DNA of 64,000 nt, from the NCBI RefSeq assembly GCF_036345175.1, contig NZ_CP107780.1, positions 1,674,001 to 1,738,000 on the forward strand, in the 5' to 3' direction. The notes beneath the pieces are model-generated. The model was not told where the DNA came from. It did no database searches and saw nothing but the letters and a program-made list of their open reading frames with translations. This DNA comes from Streptomyces sp. NBC_00576. GTDB lineage: Bacteria > Actinomycetota > Actinomycetes > Streptomycetales > Streptomycetaceae. Shown here piece after piece: positions 34,858 through 42,803 of the stretch; within the stretch, counting starts at the first letter, position 1; every line of letters starts with the position of its first letter. The translations under genes were made by a program, and so were the position numbers.

Positions 34858-35898
34858 TCAGCACTTCTCGCGCAGCGAGTGGAGATGCGCGCTGGAACGG
34901 CGCGCGAAGGTGAAGGACTCGGCCGGGTTGTCGTGCTCGGCCTGCCAGTGGTGGGCCAGACGCTCACCATGCAGCCGGGTGACGCCGGAGATGAACCGCT
35001 GGTAGTCGATGTCTCCGTCGCCGACGTCGGTCATGCGGTAGCCGTACTGGTTGCCCGGGTCGCTCACGCCGTCCTTCACATGGAAGAGCGGGTAGCGGTG
35101 GGGCTGCTTGAGTACGTAGTCGAGCGGCTCGAACGGCGCCGGTGTGCCGTCGGGGCGCTTGGAGAAGCGGAACTGGCCCGAGTACGCCCAGAAGATGTCC
35201 ATCTCCAGGTACACGAGCTTGGGGTCGGTCTCGGCGAGCAGTACGTCGTAGAGCCGGACCTTCGGGTTGTCGGTGGCGAAGGAGAACTCCTCGGAGTGGT
35301 TGTGCTGGTAGAACTTCATGCCGCGCGCCCTGGCCGCCGCGCCGTAGGTGTTGAACTCCTCCGCCGCCCGCTTCCAGGCGTCGACGGTGGAGCCGTAGCG
35401 GAACGGGCCGGAGGCGGTGCCGATGTGCTTGAGACCGAGGGCCTGGGCGTCGTCGAGGACCTTGTCGAGGTTCTGCGCGAAGGTGTACGCGTTCGGGTCG
35501 TCGGCGTAGTAGCCGACGTGGCTGCCGATCGGGTTCAGGCCGTGGTCGCGCGCCAGTCGCTTGAGCTGGGCGAGGGTGATGGGGCCCGCGGAACCCTGGG
35601 TGTATCCGGCGAACTCGACCTCGTCGTACCCGTACTTCTTCAGCTCGGCGAAGACGGGTGCGAAGCCCAGCGTGGAGACCTTGTCGCGGAGGCTGTACAG
35701 CTGGATGCCGAGCCGGCCGGGCGGCAGGACGGGACGGCCCCGGCCCGCGGCGGCGGACGCTGTCTCGGTGGCTGCGCCCGCGGGGGCCGCGGCGGCGCCC
35801 AGCAGTGCGGCGGCGGTGGCGCCCGCGGCCACGCCGAGCATTCCTCGTCTGCTGAGGCGGTGGGTGAGTTCGGGGTCCGTGTGGTGGGTGCGGCTCAT
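34858..35898 (-). CDS. Tat-exported sugar-phosphate isomerase/epimerase-like (xylose isomerase-like TIM barrel) protein
   Basis: A 346-residue protein. The Tat leader has the twin-arginine motif LSRRGMLGV (Arg17-Arg18), a hydrophobic Ala-rich stretch and a likely AxA cleavage near residue 43. The mature part is an AP-endonuclease-2-type TIM barrel: LGIQLYSLRDK, GYDEVEFAGY, IGSHVGY, KFYQHNHSEEF, LEMDIFWAYSG and PLFHVKDG supply the usual Glu/Asp/His metal positions. Secreted members of this fold often occur with ThuA-domain and Gfo/Idh proteins that handle 3-keto sugars; similar genes are at 42804-49027. Substrate unknown. Confidence 0.83.
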   Translation of the reverse strand: MSRTHHTDPELTHRLSRRGMLGVAAGATAAALLGAAAAPAGAATETASAAAGRGRPVLPPGRLGIQLYSLRDKVSTLGFAPVFAELKKYGYDEVEFAGYTQGSAGPITLAQLKRLARDHGLNPIGSHVGYYADDPNAYTFAQNLDKVLDDAQALGLKHIGTASGPFRYGSTVDAWKRAAEEFNTYGAAARARGMKFYQHNHSEEFSFATDNPKVRLYDVLLAETDPKLVYLEMDIFWAYSGQFRFSKRPDGTPAPFEPLDYVLKQPHRYPLFHVKDGVSDPGNQYGYRMTDVGDGDIDYQRFISGVTRLHGERLAHHWQAEHDNPAESFTFARRSSAHLHSLREKC

Positions 35899-35958
35899 GC
35901 CTGGAACTCCTCTGGATCGGAAGGCGTTGTCAGTGGTGGGTGCTTCACTTGTGACCAG

Positions 35959-37464
35959 TCAGGAGAGACCGGCCAGTTGGAGCAGGAGTGACTTCACATC
36001 GGTGGCCGCGATGCGGCCGTCGACGGCACGGGGGGTGGAGCAGATGAGGAGCGGACCGTCGTCGTCGCTCGTCGGGAGGCGGCCATGGCTGCCGCGAATA
36101 GGCGAGGGGTCCAGGGGCACGACCGCCATGCGGTAACGCAGGCCGAGCTTCTTGCGGGCCAGTGCGGTGGCCGCCTTGACCTTGACGAACGGGTCGAGCG
36201 GATCCATGAAGAGTTCGACCGGGTCGTATCCGGGTTTGCGGTGGATCTCGACGAGCTGTGCGAAGTCGGGCGCGCGGGCGTCGTCGAGCCAGTAGTAGTA
36301 CGTGAACCAGGCGTCCGGCTCCGCCACGGCGACGAGTTCGCCGGAGCGCGGATGGTCGAGATGGTGGGTCTTCTTGCCCTCGTCGTCGAGGAGTTGCTCG
36401 ATCCCGGGCAGATCGGCGAGCGCTTCTTTGACAGTCTCCAGATCTTCCGGTCGCCGGACGTAGACGTGGGCGATCTGGTGGTCGGCGACGGCGAAGGCGC
36501 GTGACGTCATCGGGTCGAGGTACTCCATGCCGTCCTGGGTGTGCACTTCGAGCAGTCCGGCGCGTCGCAGGGTCCGGTTGATGTCGACGGGCCTGTCGAC
36601 GCGGGTGATGCCGTACTCGGACAGCGCGACGACGGTTCGGCCTTCGGCCCGGGCGTCGTCCAGGAGCGGAGCCAGGGCCGCGTCCAGGTCGGCGGCCGCC
36701 TTCAGGGAGCGCGGGTCGTCGGGGCCGAAGCGCTGCAGGTCGTAGTCGAGATGGGGGAGGTAGCACAGGGCCAGGTCGGGGTGGCGGGTGCGCAGGATGT
36801 GCCGGGTCGCGTCGATGATCCAGCGGCTGGAGGTGAGGTCGGCGCCGGGGCCCCAGAAGTGGAACAGGGGGAACGTGCCGAACTCTGCGGTGAGTTCGTC
36901 GTGCAGGGCCGGGGGCCTGGTGTAGCAGTCGGGTTCCTTGCGGCCGTCGGAGTAGTAGACGGGACGGGGAGTGACGGTGATGTCGGTGTCGGCACCCATG
37001 GCGTACCACCAGCAGATATTGGCGACCGTGTAGCCGGGGTGCGCGCGGCGGGCGGCGTCCCACAGCTTGTCGCCGGCGACGAGACCGTTGTGCTGGCGCC
37101 ACAGGAGTACGTCGCCGAGTTCACGGAAGTACCAGCCGTTGCCGACGATGCCGTGCTCCGAAGGCAGGGTGCCGGTCAGGAAAGTGGACTGGGCGGCGCA
37201 GGTGACGGCGGGCAGGACGGTACCCAGCGGGGCACGGGAGCCGGATTGGCCGAGGGCTTTGAGCCGGGGCATGTGGTCGAGGAGACGGGGGGTGAGGCCT
37301 ACGACGTCCAGGACGAGGAGGGGTACGGGGTCGAGAGATACCGGCTCCGGAGATACGAGCTCTGGAGGTACTGGTGCCTCCGGAGGTGCGGGGGCTTCAT
37401 GGCCTGGGTCTTCGTGGGCGGGGTCTTCGTGGGCGGGGTCTTCGTGGGCGGGATGGAGGCTCAT
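35959..37464 (-). CDS. Nucleotide pyrophosphatase/phosphodiesterase-like protein (EboF-like)
   Basis: A 501-residue alkaline-phosphatase-superfamily protein. LLVLDVVGLTPRLLDHMPRL and the nucleophile-Thr region AVTCAAQSTFLTGTLPSEHG, together with CYLPHLDYDLQRFGPD, VVALSEYGI and FAVADHQIAHVYV, follow the nucleotide pyrophosphatase metal-binding pattern. The N-terminus carries a short repeat of HEDPA units encoded by three perfect 15-bp tandem repeats (37406-37450). It starts inside the stop of the EboE-like gene (ATGA) and ends the six-gene operon. Phosphodiesterases of this type belong to ebo clusters; the natural substrate is unknown. Confidence 0.82.
   Translation of the reverse strand: MSLHPAHEDPAHEDPAHEDPGHEAPAPPEAPVPPELVSPEPVSLDPVPLLVLDVVGLTPRLLDHMPRLKALGQSGSRAPLGTVLPAVTCAAQSTFLTGTLPSEHGIVGNGWYFRELGDVLLWRQHNGLVAGDKLWDAARRAHPGYTVANICWWYAMGADTDITVTPRPVYYSDGRKEPDCYTRPPALHDELTAEFGTFPLFHFWGPGADLTSSRWIIDATRHILRTRHPDLALCYLPHLDYDLQRFGPDDPRSLKAAADLDAALAPLLDDARAEGRTVVALSEYGITRVDRPVDINRTLRRAGLLEVHTQDGMEYLDPMTSRAFAVADHQIAHVYVRRPEDLETVKEALADLPGIEQLLDDEGKKTHHLDHPRSGELVAVAEPDAWFTYYYWLDDARAPDFAQLVEIHRKPGYDPVELFMDPLDPFVKVKAATALARKKLGLRYRMAVVPLDPSPIRGSHGRLPTSDDDGPLLICSTPRAVDGRIAATDVKSLLLQLAGLS
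37406..37450. repeat. Three perfect 15-bp tandem repeats in the start of the EboF-like gene
   Basis: The unit GGGTCTTCGTGGGCG (plus strand) occurs at 37406, 37421 and 37436. On the coding strand it gives AHEDP repeats just after the start codon. The length is a multiple of 3, so copy-number change would keep the frame. Confidence 0.9.
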
Positions 37465-38630
37465 GGCAGCTCCTTCAGGCCCAGGTCGGTCAACAGATCG
37501 CGGGCCAGGGCGAGTTCGGCGGTGATGCCGTCGGCGAGCTGGGGGCGGGCGCGGGGCCGCAGCTCGGGCGGGAGGGCCTGCCAGGTGTAGGTCTCGACCT
37601 CCAGATGCCGGGTGAGGGGGTGCGGGCCGCCGACGAGGCGGGTCAGCGCGGACTTGAGCACGGGGAGCGTGGAGGTGAGGGGCGCGGCGGGGGCCGCGTG
37701 GAGCGGGACATGGAAGTGGGCGCGCCAGGGGGAGGCGTCGGGCAGGGCGTCGGTGTGGAGGGCCTCGCCGAGGTCGTCCGTGCCGCGCAGTCCGGCGGCG
37801 GTGGCCGTGCGGGTCTGGTGCAGGAAGCGGGGTTCGTCGAAGGCGGCGAGTGCCTCGCGGACTTCGGGGAGATGGGGGTGTTCGGCGTGCAGGGCGGCTG
37901 AGAGCTGGGACTTGACGACGGGGACGCGGGCCTGAGTGAGCGCGTCCAGGGCGGTGTGCGGATCTTCGAAGGAGGTGGCGAGGTGACAGGTGTCGACACA
38001 GATGCCGATGCGGTCGTGGCCGATCTCGGTGAGCGGGGCGATGGCGTCGGCGGTGGTCTCGACGGTGCAGCCGGGTTCCGGTTCCAGGCCGATACGGATG
38101 GAGCGGCCGGTGAGTTCGGCGAGGGCGTCGAGGCGTTCCGCGAGGGTGACCAGGGCGGCCAGGGCAGTGGCCGCGCGCTCGCCGTCGTGGACGGTGCGCC
38201 AGGCGAGCGGCAGGGTGGAGATGCTGCCTTCGGTGACGTCGTCGGGGAGCAGACCGGCGAGGACCCGGGCCAGGTCGGTGGTGTGGGCGAGCCGCTCGGG
38301 ATCGGCCCAGTCCGGTTTGTAGACGCGGTACTTGACCTCTTCGGCGCCGAAGCCCTCGTACGGGAAGCCGTTGAGGGTGACGACTTCGAGGCCGCGCCGG
38401 TCGAGTTCTGTGCGCAGGCCGCGCAGGGCGGAGGGGTCGGTGACCAGGGCGTGGGCGGCGTCCCTGGCCAGCCACAGGCCGATGCCGAGGCGGTCGCGGC
38501 CGAGGCGTCGGCGTACGGGTTCGCAGTAGTCGCGGAGTTGGGCGAGTACGCCGTCGAGTGTTTCGGCGGGGTGGACGTTGGTGCAGTAGGCGAGGTGGAC
38601 GGTGGAGCCGTCGGGGTGGCGGAAGCGCAT
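37461..38630 (-). CDS. Metabolite traffic protein EboE-like
   Basis: A 389-residue protein with a TIM-barrel-like layout and the signature HLAYCTNVHPAETLDGVLAQ at the N-terminus, followed by VVTLNGFPYEGFG, KYRVYKPDWADPERL, RIGLEPEPGCTVE and DTCHLATSFED. These match EboE proteins of the eustigmatophyte/bacterial ebo operon as I remember them. Start ATG 38630 is 3 bp after the upstream stop, and its own stop overlaps the next start. Ebo proteins are linked to moving or processing small metabolites (for example scytonemin precursors in cyanobacteria); the exact reaction is unknown. Confidence 0.85.
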   Translation of the reverse strand: MRFRHPDGSTVHLAYCTNVHPAETLDGVLAQLRDYCEPVRRRLGRDRLGIGLWLARDAAHALVTDPSALRGLRTELDRRGLEVVTLNGFPYEGFGAEEVKYRVYKPDWADPERLAHTTDLARVLAGLLPDDVTEGSISTLPLAWRTVHDGERAATALAALVTLAERLDALAELTGRSIRIGLEPEPGCTVETTADAIAPLTEIGHDRIGICVDTCHLATSFEDPHTALDALTQARVPVVKSQLSAALHAEHPHLPEVREALAAFDEPRFLHQTRTATAAGLRGTDDLGEALHTDALPDASPWRAHFHVPLHAAPAAPLTSTLPVLKSALTRLVGGPHPLTRHLEVETYTWQALPPELRPRARPQLADGITAELALARDLLTDLGLKELP

Positions 38631-38633
38631 CGG

Positions 38634-39482
38634 TCACTCCCCGCCGCGCAGTACGGAGTTGCCCTCGTGGGTGGCGTCGGTCGCGTCGACATCGAGGTCC
38701 AGCCGGCCGCTGAGCCCGTAGAAGGCGACCGGATTGCGCCACAGGACGCGGTCGACGTCGTCCTCGGTGAAGCCTTCCGCCAGCATCAGGTCGCCGACCT
38801 TGCGGGTCTTGAGGGGGTCGCTTCTGCCCCAGTCGGCCGCGGAGTTGACCAGCACCTGCTCAGGGCCGTAGTTGCGGAGGATCGCGACCATCCGTTCCTC
38901 GTCCATCTTGGTCTCCGGATAGACCGAGAAGCCGAGCCAGCAGCCGCTGTCCTTGGCTTCCTTGACGGTGGTCTCGTTGAGGTGGTCGACCAGGACGCGT
39001 TCCGGGGGCAGGGCGGACTCCTGTACGACGTCGAGGGTGCGGCGCAGGCCGGCGAGCTTGTCGCGGTGCGGGGTGTGGACGAGCGCGGGCAGCCCGTGGT
39101 CGGCGGCGAGCTGGAGCTGGGCGGCGAAGGCGGTGTCCTCGGCCGGAGTCATGGAGTCGTAGCCGATCTCGCCGACGGCGACGACGCGGTCCTTGGCGAG
39201 ATACCGGGGCAGTTCGTCGAGGACGGGGGTGCAGCGGGGGTCGCCCGCCTCCTTGGGGTTGAGGGCGATCGTGCAGTGGTGGGCGATGCCGTACTGGGCG
39301 GCGCGGAAGGGTTCCCAGCCCAGGAGGGAGTCGAAGTAGTCGAAGAAGGAGGCGGGTGAGGTACGTGGCTGGCCGAGCCAGAAGGAGGGTTCGACGACGG
39401 CGCGGACACCTGCGGTGTACATGGCCTGGTAGTCGTCGGTGGTCCGTGACGTCATGTGGATGTGGGGGTCGAAGATGCGCAT
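38634..39482 (-). CDS. TatD-family hydrolase (EboB-like)
   Basis: A 282-residue metal-dependent hydrolase. The HxH motif is FDPHIHMTSRT (His7, His9), and other metal positions appear in HHCTIALNPKE, VAVGEIGYDS, LPALVHTPHRDK, VLVDHLNE and NSAADWGRSD. TatD relatives are usually nucleases, but the ebo-cluster branch (EboB) is a distinct subgroup with unknown substrate. The start overlaps the EboA-like stop (TGATG). Part of the six-gene operon 42701 to 35959. Confidence 0.85.
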   Translation of the reverse strand: MRIFDPHIHMTSRTTDDYQAMYTAGVRAVVEPSFWLGQPRTSPASFFDYFDSLLGWEPFRAAQYGIAHHCTIALNPKEAGDPRCTPVLDELPRYLAKDRVVAVGEIGYDSMTPAEDTAFAAQLQLAADHGLPALVHTPHRDKLAGLRRTLDVVQESALPPERVLVDHLNETTVKEAKDSGCWLGFSVYPETKMDEERMVAILRNYGPEQVLVNSAADWGRSDPLKTRKVGDLMLAEGFTEDDVDRVLWRNPVAFYGLSGRLDLDVDATDATHEGNSVLRGGE

Positions 39483-40156
39483 CAGGACTCCTTGGCTTCG
39501 GACGCCGTCAGGGCCAGGACGCGGTGCAGGTCCTCGGGGACGGGGCGGCCGGCGGCGACTCGTTCGGCGGCGTAGTCGTCGAGCATGCGGGCGAGTTCCG
39601 TGTCGGCCCGGGCCCGGTGGTGGAGGTCGGCCACGGTGTCGACGGGTACTCCGGTGAACAGGCACTTCAGCACGGCGTGGCGCCAGTTGTGGGCGTCAAG
39701 GTGACGGGCGGCGTACGGGCCGACGGCTGCGGCGACGAGGCGGGTGTCGTTGGTGCGCAGGGCGTCCTCGACGAGGGGGAGGGCCTCGGGGCCGGGCACC
39801 AGGTGGGGCAGGGCGTGCAGGACGGCTCGGCGTTCGGCGGCGGTGCCCTGTCGGTAGACCCGGGTGAGGGCGTCCGGGTCGGCGTGGGCTGCGTGCAGGA
39901 TCAGGACGCGTACGGCGTCCGCATGGTCGGTGCCGCAGCGGCGGCCGGCTTCGGCGAGGCGCAACTCCCAGGTGGAGATGGGGCCGTGGGTGCCGGAGCG
40001 GGCGGCTGCCTCGTCCAGCGCGAGGGTGAGCCAGGCGCGGGCGGCTTCGCCGAGGTGGGCGGTGACCTGTGTGCGGAGGTCGGCCGGCGGAGTGAGGGGG
40101 AAGGAGTGGTGGCTGTCGGCCGCAGGGGTGCCCGGGCCTGGGTGGGGCTGGGTCAT
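39482..40156 (-). CDS. EboA-domain protein
   Basis: A 224-residue, all-helical, soluble protein. RAWLTLALDEAAARSG, RRCGTDHADAVRVLILHAA, VAAAVGPYAARHLDAHNWRHAVLKCLF and LARMLDDYAAERVAAGRPVP follow the EboA family pattern, including the conserved DHxWRHxVLKxxFxG-like segment. Start and stop overlap both neighbours. EboA has no known biochemical activity; it is the marker protein of ebo operons. Confidence 0.83.
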   Translation of the reverse strand: MTQPHPGPGTPAADSHHSFPLTPPADLRTQVTAHLGEAARAWLTLALDEAAARSGTHGPISTWELRLAEAGRRCGTDHADAVRVLILHAAHADPDALTRVYRQGTAAERRAVLHALPHLVPGPEALPLVEDALRTNDTRLVAAAVGPYAARHLDAHNWRHAVLKCLFTGVPVDTVADLHHRARADTELARMLDDYAAERVAAGRPVPEDLHRVLALTASEAKES

Positions 40157-41310
40157 GGGGTGCTCCCTTCGGCTGGGGTGGCGGAGTGCTTGGCCGGAGT
40201 GGTGAAGGAGGTGAGGGCAGCGGCCGTCGGGGTTGTGGCGATCGAGGTGGCGGCATGCGGAGGGGTGGTCTGCGGGGCCTTGGTGGGCCGGGGCGCAGTG
40301 GCGGTCGGATCTGCGGTCTCGGAGGAGCCGACGGAAGGGGCCTGGGTGGCGCGGACTGTGCCGCGCAGGAAGCGGAGGGAGTGTTCGGCGTAGTGGGGGC
40401 CCGCGTGGGAGTGGCGCGGGAGTTCCACGACGGTCAGGCCCTGGTAGCCGGTGGCGGCCAGCGCGGCGAGTACGGGCGGGAAGTCGATCTCTCCCTCGCC
40501 GAAGGGGAGGTGTTCGTGGACTCCGCGGCGCATGTCCTCGATCTGGACGTGCCGCAGCCAGGGTGCGGCGGCGCGGACGCAGTCGGCGGGAGGGAGGGGT
40601 TCGAGGCACTGGCAGTGACCGATGTCGAGGGTGAGGCCGAGGGCCTCGGGGTCGTCGAGTGCGTGGCGGAGGCGGTGGAAGTCGGCGATGGTGGCGAGCA
40701 GATGGCCGGGTTCGGGTTCGATCGCGAGCGGAACGCCGGCTGTGGTGGCGGCGTCCAGGACGGGGGCGAGGGTTTCGGTTAGGCGGTGCCAGGCGGTGTC
40801 CGGGTCCGTGGCGGCGGGGGTGATGCCGCTGAAGCAGTGCACGGCGTGAGCGGTGAGGTCCGCGGCGACTCGGACGGCCCTGAGCAGGAGGTCGACGCGT
40901 CGTGAGCGGTCGTCCGGGTCCGGGTCGAGTAGCGAGGGGCCGTGTTTGCGGCGTGGGTCGAGTACATAGCGGGCGCCGGTCTCCACGGTGACGTCCAGAC
41001 CGAGGGTGTTCAGGCGGCGGGCGATCTGCCGGGTGCGGGCGGGGAGGTCGGGGGCGAGCGGGTCGAGATGCATGTGGTCGAGGGTCAGGCCGACGCCGTC
41101 GTAGCCGAGGTCGGCGAGCAGGCCGAGGGCGTCGTCGAGGCGGAGGTCGGCGAGGCCGTTGGTTCCGTAGCCGAAGCGGAGGGGGGTGGAGGGGGTGGAG
41201 GCGGAGTCGTATGGGGCCCTGGACCGGGCGCGTTCCCGGTTGCCCCGGTCCCGTGGCTTGCCCCGGTCCCGTGCGCTGTCTCGGGGTGTCGCGCCGGGTC
41301 GGGGGCTCAC
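40153..41310 (-). CDS. Sugar-phosphate isomerase/epimerase-family protein of the ebo-like operon
   Basis: A 385-residue AP-endonuclease-2-type TIM barrel. RFGYGTNGLADLRLDDALGL, GYDGVGLTLDHMHLD, LAIEPEPGHLLAT, LGLTLDIGHCQCLEPLPP, RHVQIEDMRRGVHEHL and LTVVELPRHSHAGP place Glu/Asp/His metal ligands as usual. The first ~40 residues are Arg-rich and the last ~60 Thr/Pro/Ala-rich and probably disordered. It starts at GTG 41310 within the stop of the upstream gene (GTGA). An actinobacterial addition to the classic ebo gene set. Confidence 0.82.
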   Translation of the reverse strand: MSPRPGATPRDSARDRGKPRDRGNRERARSRAPYDSASTPSTPLRFGYGTNGLADLRLDDALGLLADLGYDGVGLTLDHMHLDPLAPDLPARTRQIARRLNTLGLDVTVETGARYVLDPRRKHGPSLLDPDPDDRSRRVDLLLRAVRVAADLTAHAVHCFSGITPAATDPDTAWHRLTETLAPVLDAATTAGVPLAIEPEPGHLLATIADFHRLRHALDDPEALGLTLDIGHCQCLEPLPPADCVRAAAPWLRHVQIEDMRRGVHEHLPFGEGEIDFPPVLAALAATGYQGLTVVELPRHSHAGPHYAEHSLRFLRGTVRATQAPSVGSSETADPTATAPRPTKAPQTTPPHAATSIATTPTAAALTSFTTPAKHSATPAEGSTP

Positions 41311-42701
41311 CGGCGTTCCCTGTCGCCGACGTCCGGTCGGTCGCCGGGGCGCTCGCCCAGGGGCCCGCTCGGCCGGTGGCCCTCTGCCCGGGTGCCCGCG
41401 TCCCCGCCCGACCGCTTGTCCGACAGCCCCGCCAGTCCTGAGAGCCCTGCCGGTCCCGGCAGCCCCGCCGGTCCTGAGAGCCCCGCCGGTCCTGAGAGCC
41501 CCGCCAGTCCCGGCAGCCCCGCCGGTCCCGACAGCCCCGCCGGTCCTGAGAGCTCCGCCGGTCCCCCCGACTCTCCCCGCAGCCGCGCCGCGAACCCCAC
41601 CAGTGCCGTGTACTGCTCCCCCAGCCCCGCCGGGCCGTCTCCCATCGGGTCCTTGAAGTAGAAGCCGAGCTCGCTCATGGGGCCGGAGAGGCCGGTTTCG
41701 TGGGCGCGGGCGGTGAGGCGGGCCAGGTCGAGGATCAGGGGGGCCGCCAGGGCCGAGTCGCAGCCCTGCCAGGTGGTCTGGAGGATCATGCGGGTGCCGA
41801 GGAAGCCGTCGAAGGCGATGTGGTCCCACGCGGTCTTCCAGTCGCCGAGGGACGGGACGTCGTCGATGTGGACCACGCCCTGCGGTGTCGTGCCGAGGGT
41901 GTCGGTGAGGACCCGTTCCTTGCCGGCGTTCTTCGCCGCCGCCGCGGAGGGGTCGGCGAGGGACGCGCCGTCTCCCCCGCCGAGGAGGTTGGTGCCCGAC
42001 CAGGCGCGCACCTCCAGTGCCCGTTGCGTGAACATCGGGCCGAGGACCGACCTGAGCAGTGTCTGGCCCGTTTTGCCGTCCCGGCCCACGTAGGGCAGAC
42101 CGCTCGTCGCCGCCGTGTGGGCCAGCGCGGGGTGGTGCAGCCCTGTCGACGGTGTGAAGTTGACGTACGGGCAGCCCGCGCGCAGGGCCGCCGCCGCGTA
42201 CAGCGAGCTCGGCGGGAGTGCGGTGCCGGCCGGGGTCGGCTCCGTGGAGGCGACGTTCACCACGACGGCTCGGGCCAGGTCGTGGCGTCGTACGAAGTCC
42301 TGGATGTCCGCGGCGAAGGCCGCTACCAGCTCGTCCGGGGTTCGGGTGGTGTCGCCGGGAGCAGGGCCGCCGGGCCTGATCTCCCGGTCCGCGGCGGCCA
42401 GTTCGGAGGCGATCGCCGACGGGAGGCCGTACGGGAGGACGCCGGCCGCTGTCAGTGCCTCGGCGCGTTTGGGCAGCGGGCAGTCGACGGTGTCGTGGCC
42501 GCCGAAGACGAGGGCGGAGAGAGGTGGGAGGTCGCAGTCCGTGAACGGGGGTGTTTCGGTGACCATGCCGGTGGGACTGTGCAGTCCCGCTGTCACGGCG
42601 GCGCAGCCCGCGACGACGGTGGTGGCGACGGAGCCGCGGGCTCCGATCAGCCATACCCCCACACGAGTTCGAGGATGAGACGACAACGTGGACATGGACA
42701 T
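41307..42701 (-). CDS. Inositol-3-phosphate synthase-family protein with a collagen-like C-terminal repeat
   Basis: A 464-residue NAD-dependent protein related to myo-inositol-1-phosphate synthase. The Rossmann start is VGVWLIGARGSVATTVVAG; the blocks YVNFTPSTGLHHPAL, YVGRDGKTGQTLLRSVLGPM, WSGTNLLGGGDGA and GTRMILQTTWQGCDSALAAPL are typical of the eukaryote/archaea-like branch. Residues ~390-430 are tandem SGPAGL/PGPAGL six-residue units (41427-41575), a collagen-like G-x-y tail absent from ordinary family members. First gene of the ebo-like operon; start ATG 42701 follows AAGGAGG. It may make an inositol- or cyclitol-type precursor; substrate inferred. Confidence 0.83.
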   Translation of the reverse strand: MSMSTLSSHPRTRVGVWLIGARGSVATTVVAGCAAVTAGLHSPTGMVTETPPFTDCDLPPLSALVFGGHDTVDCPLPKRAEALTAAGVLPYGLPSAIASELAAADREIRPGGPAPGDTTRTPDELVAAFAADIQDFVRRHDLARAVVVNVASTEPTPAGTALPPSSLYAAAALRAGCPYVNFTPSTGLHHPALAHTAATSGLPYVGRDGKTGQTLLRSVLGPMFTQRALEVRAWSGTNLLGGGDGASLADPSAAAAKNAGKERVLTDTLGTTPQGVVHIDDVPSLGDWKTAWDHIAFDGFLGTRMILQTTWQGCDSALAAPLILDLARLTARAHETGLSGPMSELGFYFKDPMGDGPAGLGEQYTALVGFAARLRGESGGPAELSGPAGLSGPAGLPGLAGLSGPAGLSGPAGLPGPAGLSGLAGLSDKRSGGDAGTRAEGHRPSGPLGERPGDRPDVGDRERR

Positions 42702-42763
42702 GGGCAGCCTCCTTGTCGTTCACGGTGTTCACGCCCTCCGGCAGCAGGCCGAGAGGGGAGGAA

Positions 42764-42801
42764 GGCGGCGGGCGGAGGTCCGGCGTCCCCCGCCCGCCGC
42801 C
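42764..42801 (-). terminator. Hairpin terminator after the ThuA gene
   Basis: GGCGGCGGGCGG (42764-42775) and CCGCCCGCCGCC (42790-42801), immediately past the stop of the minus-strand ThuA-domain gene. Confidence 0.75.
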
Positions 42802-42803
42802 GC

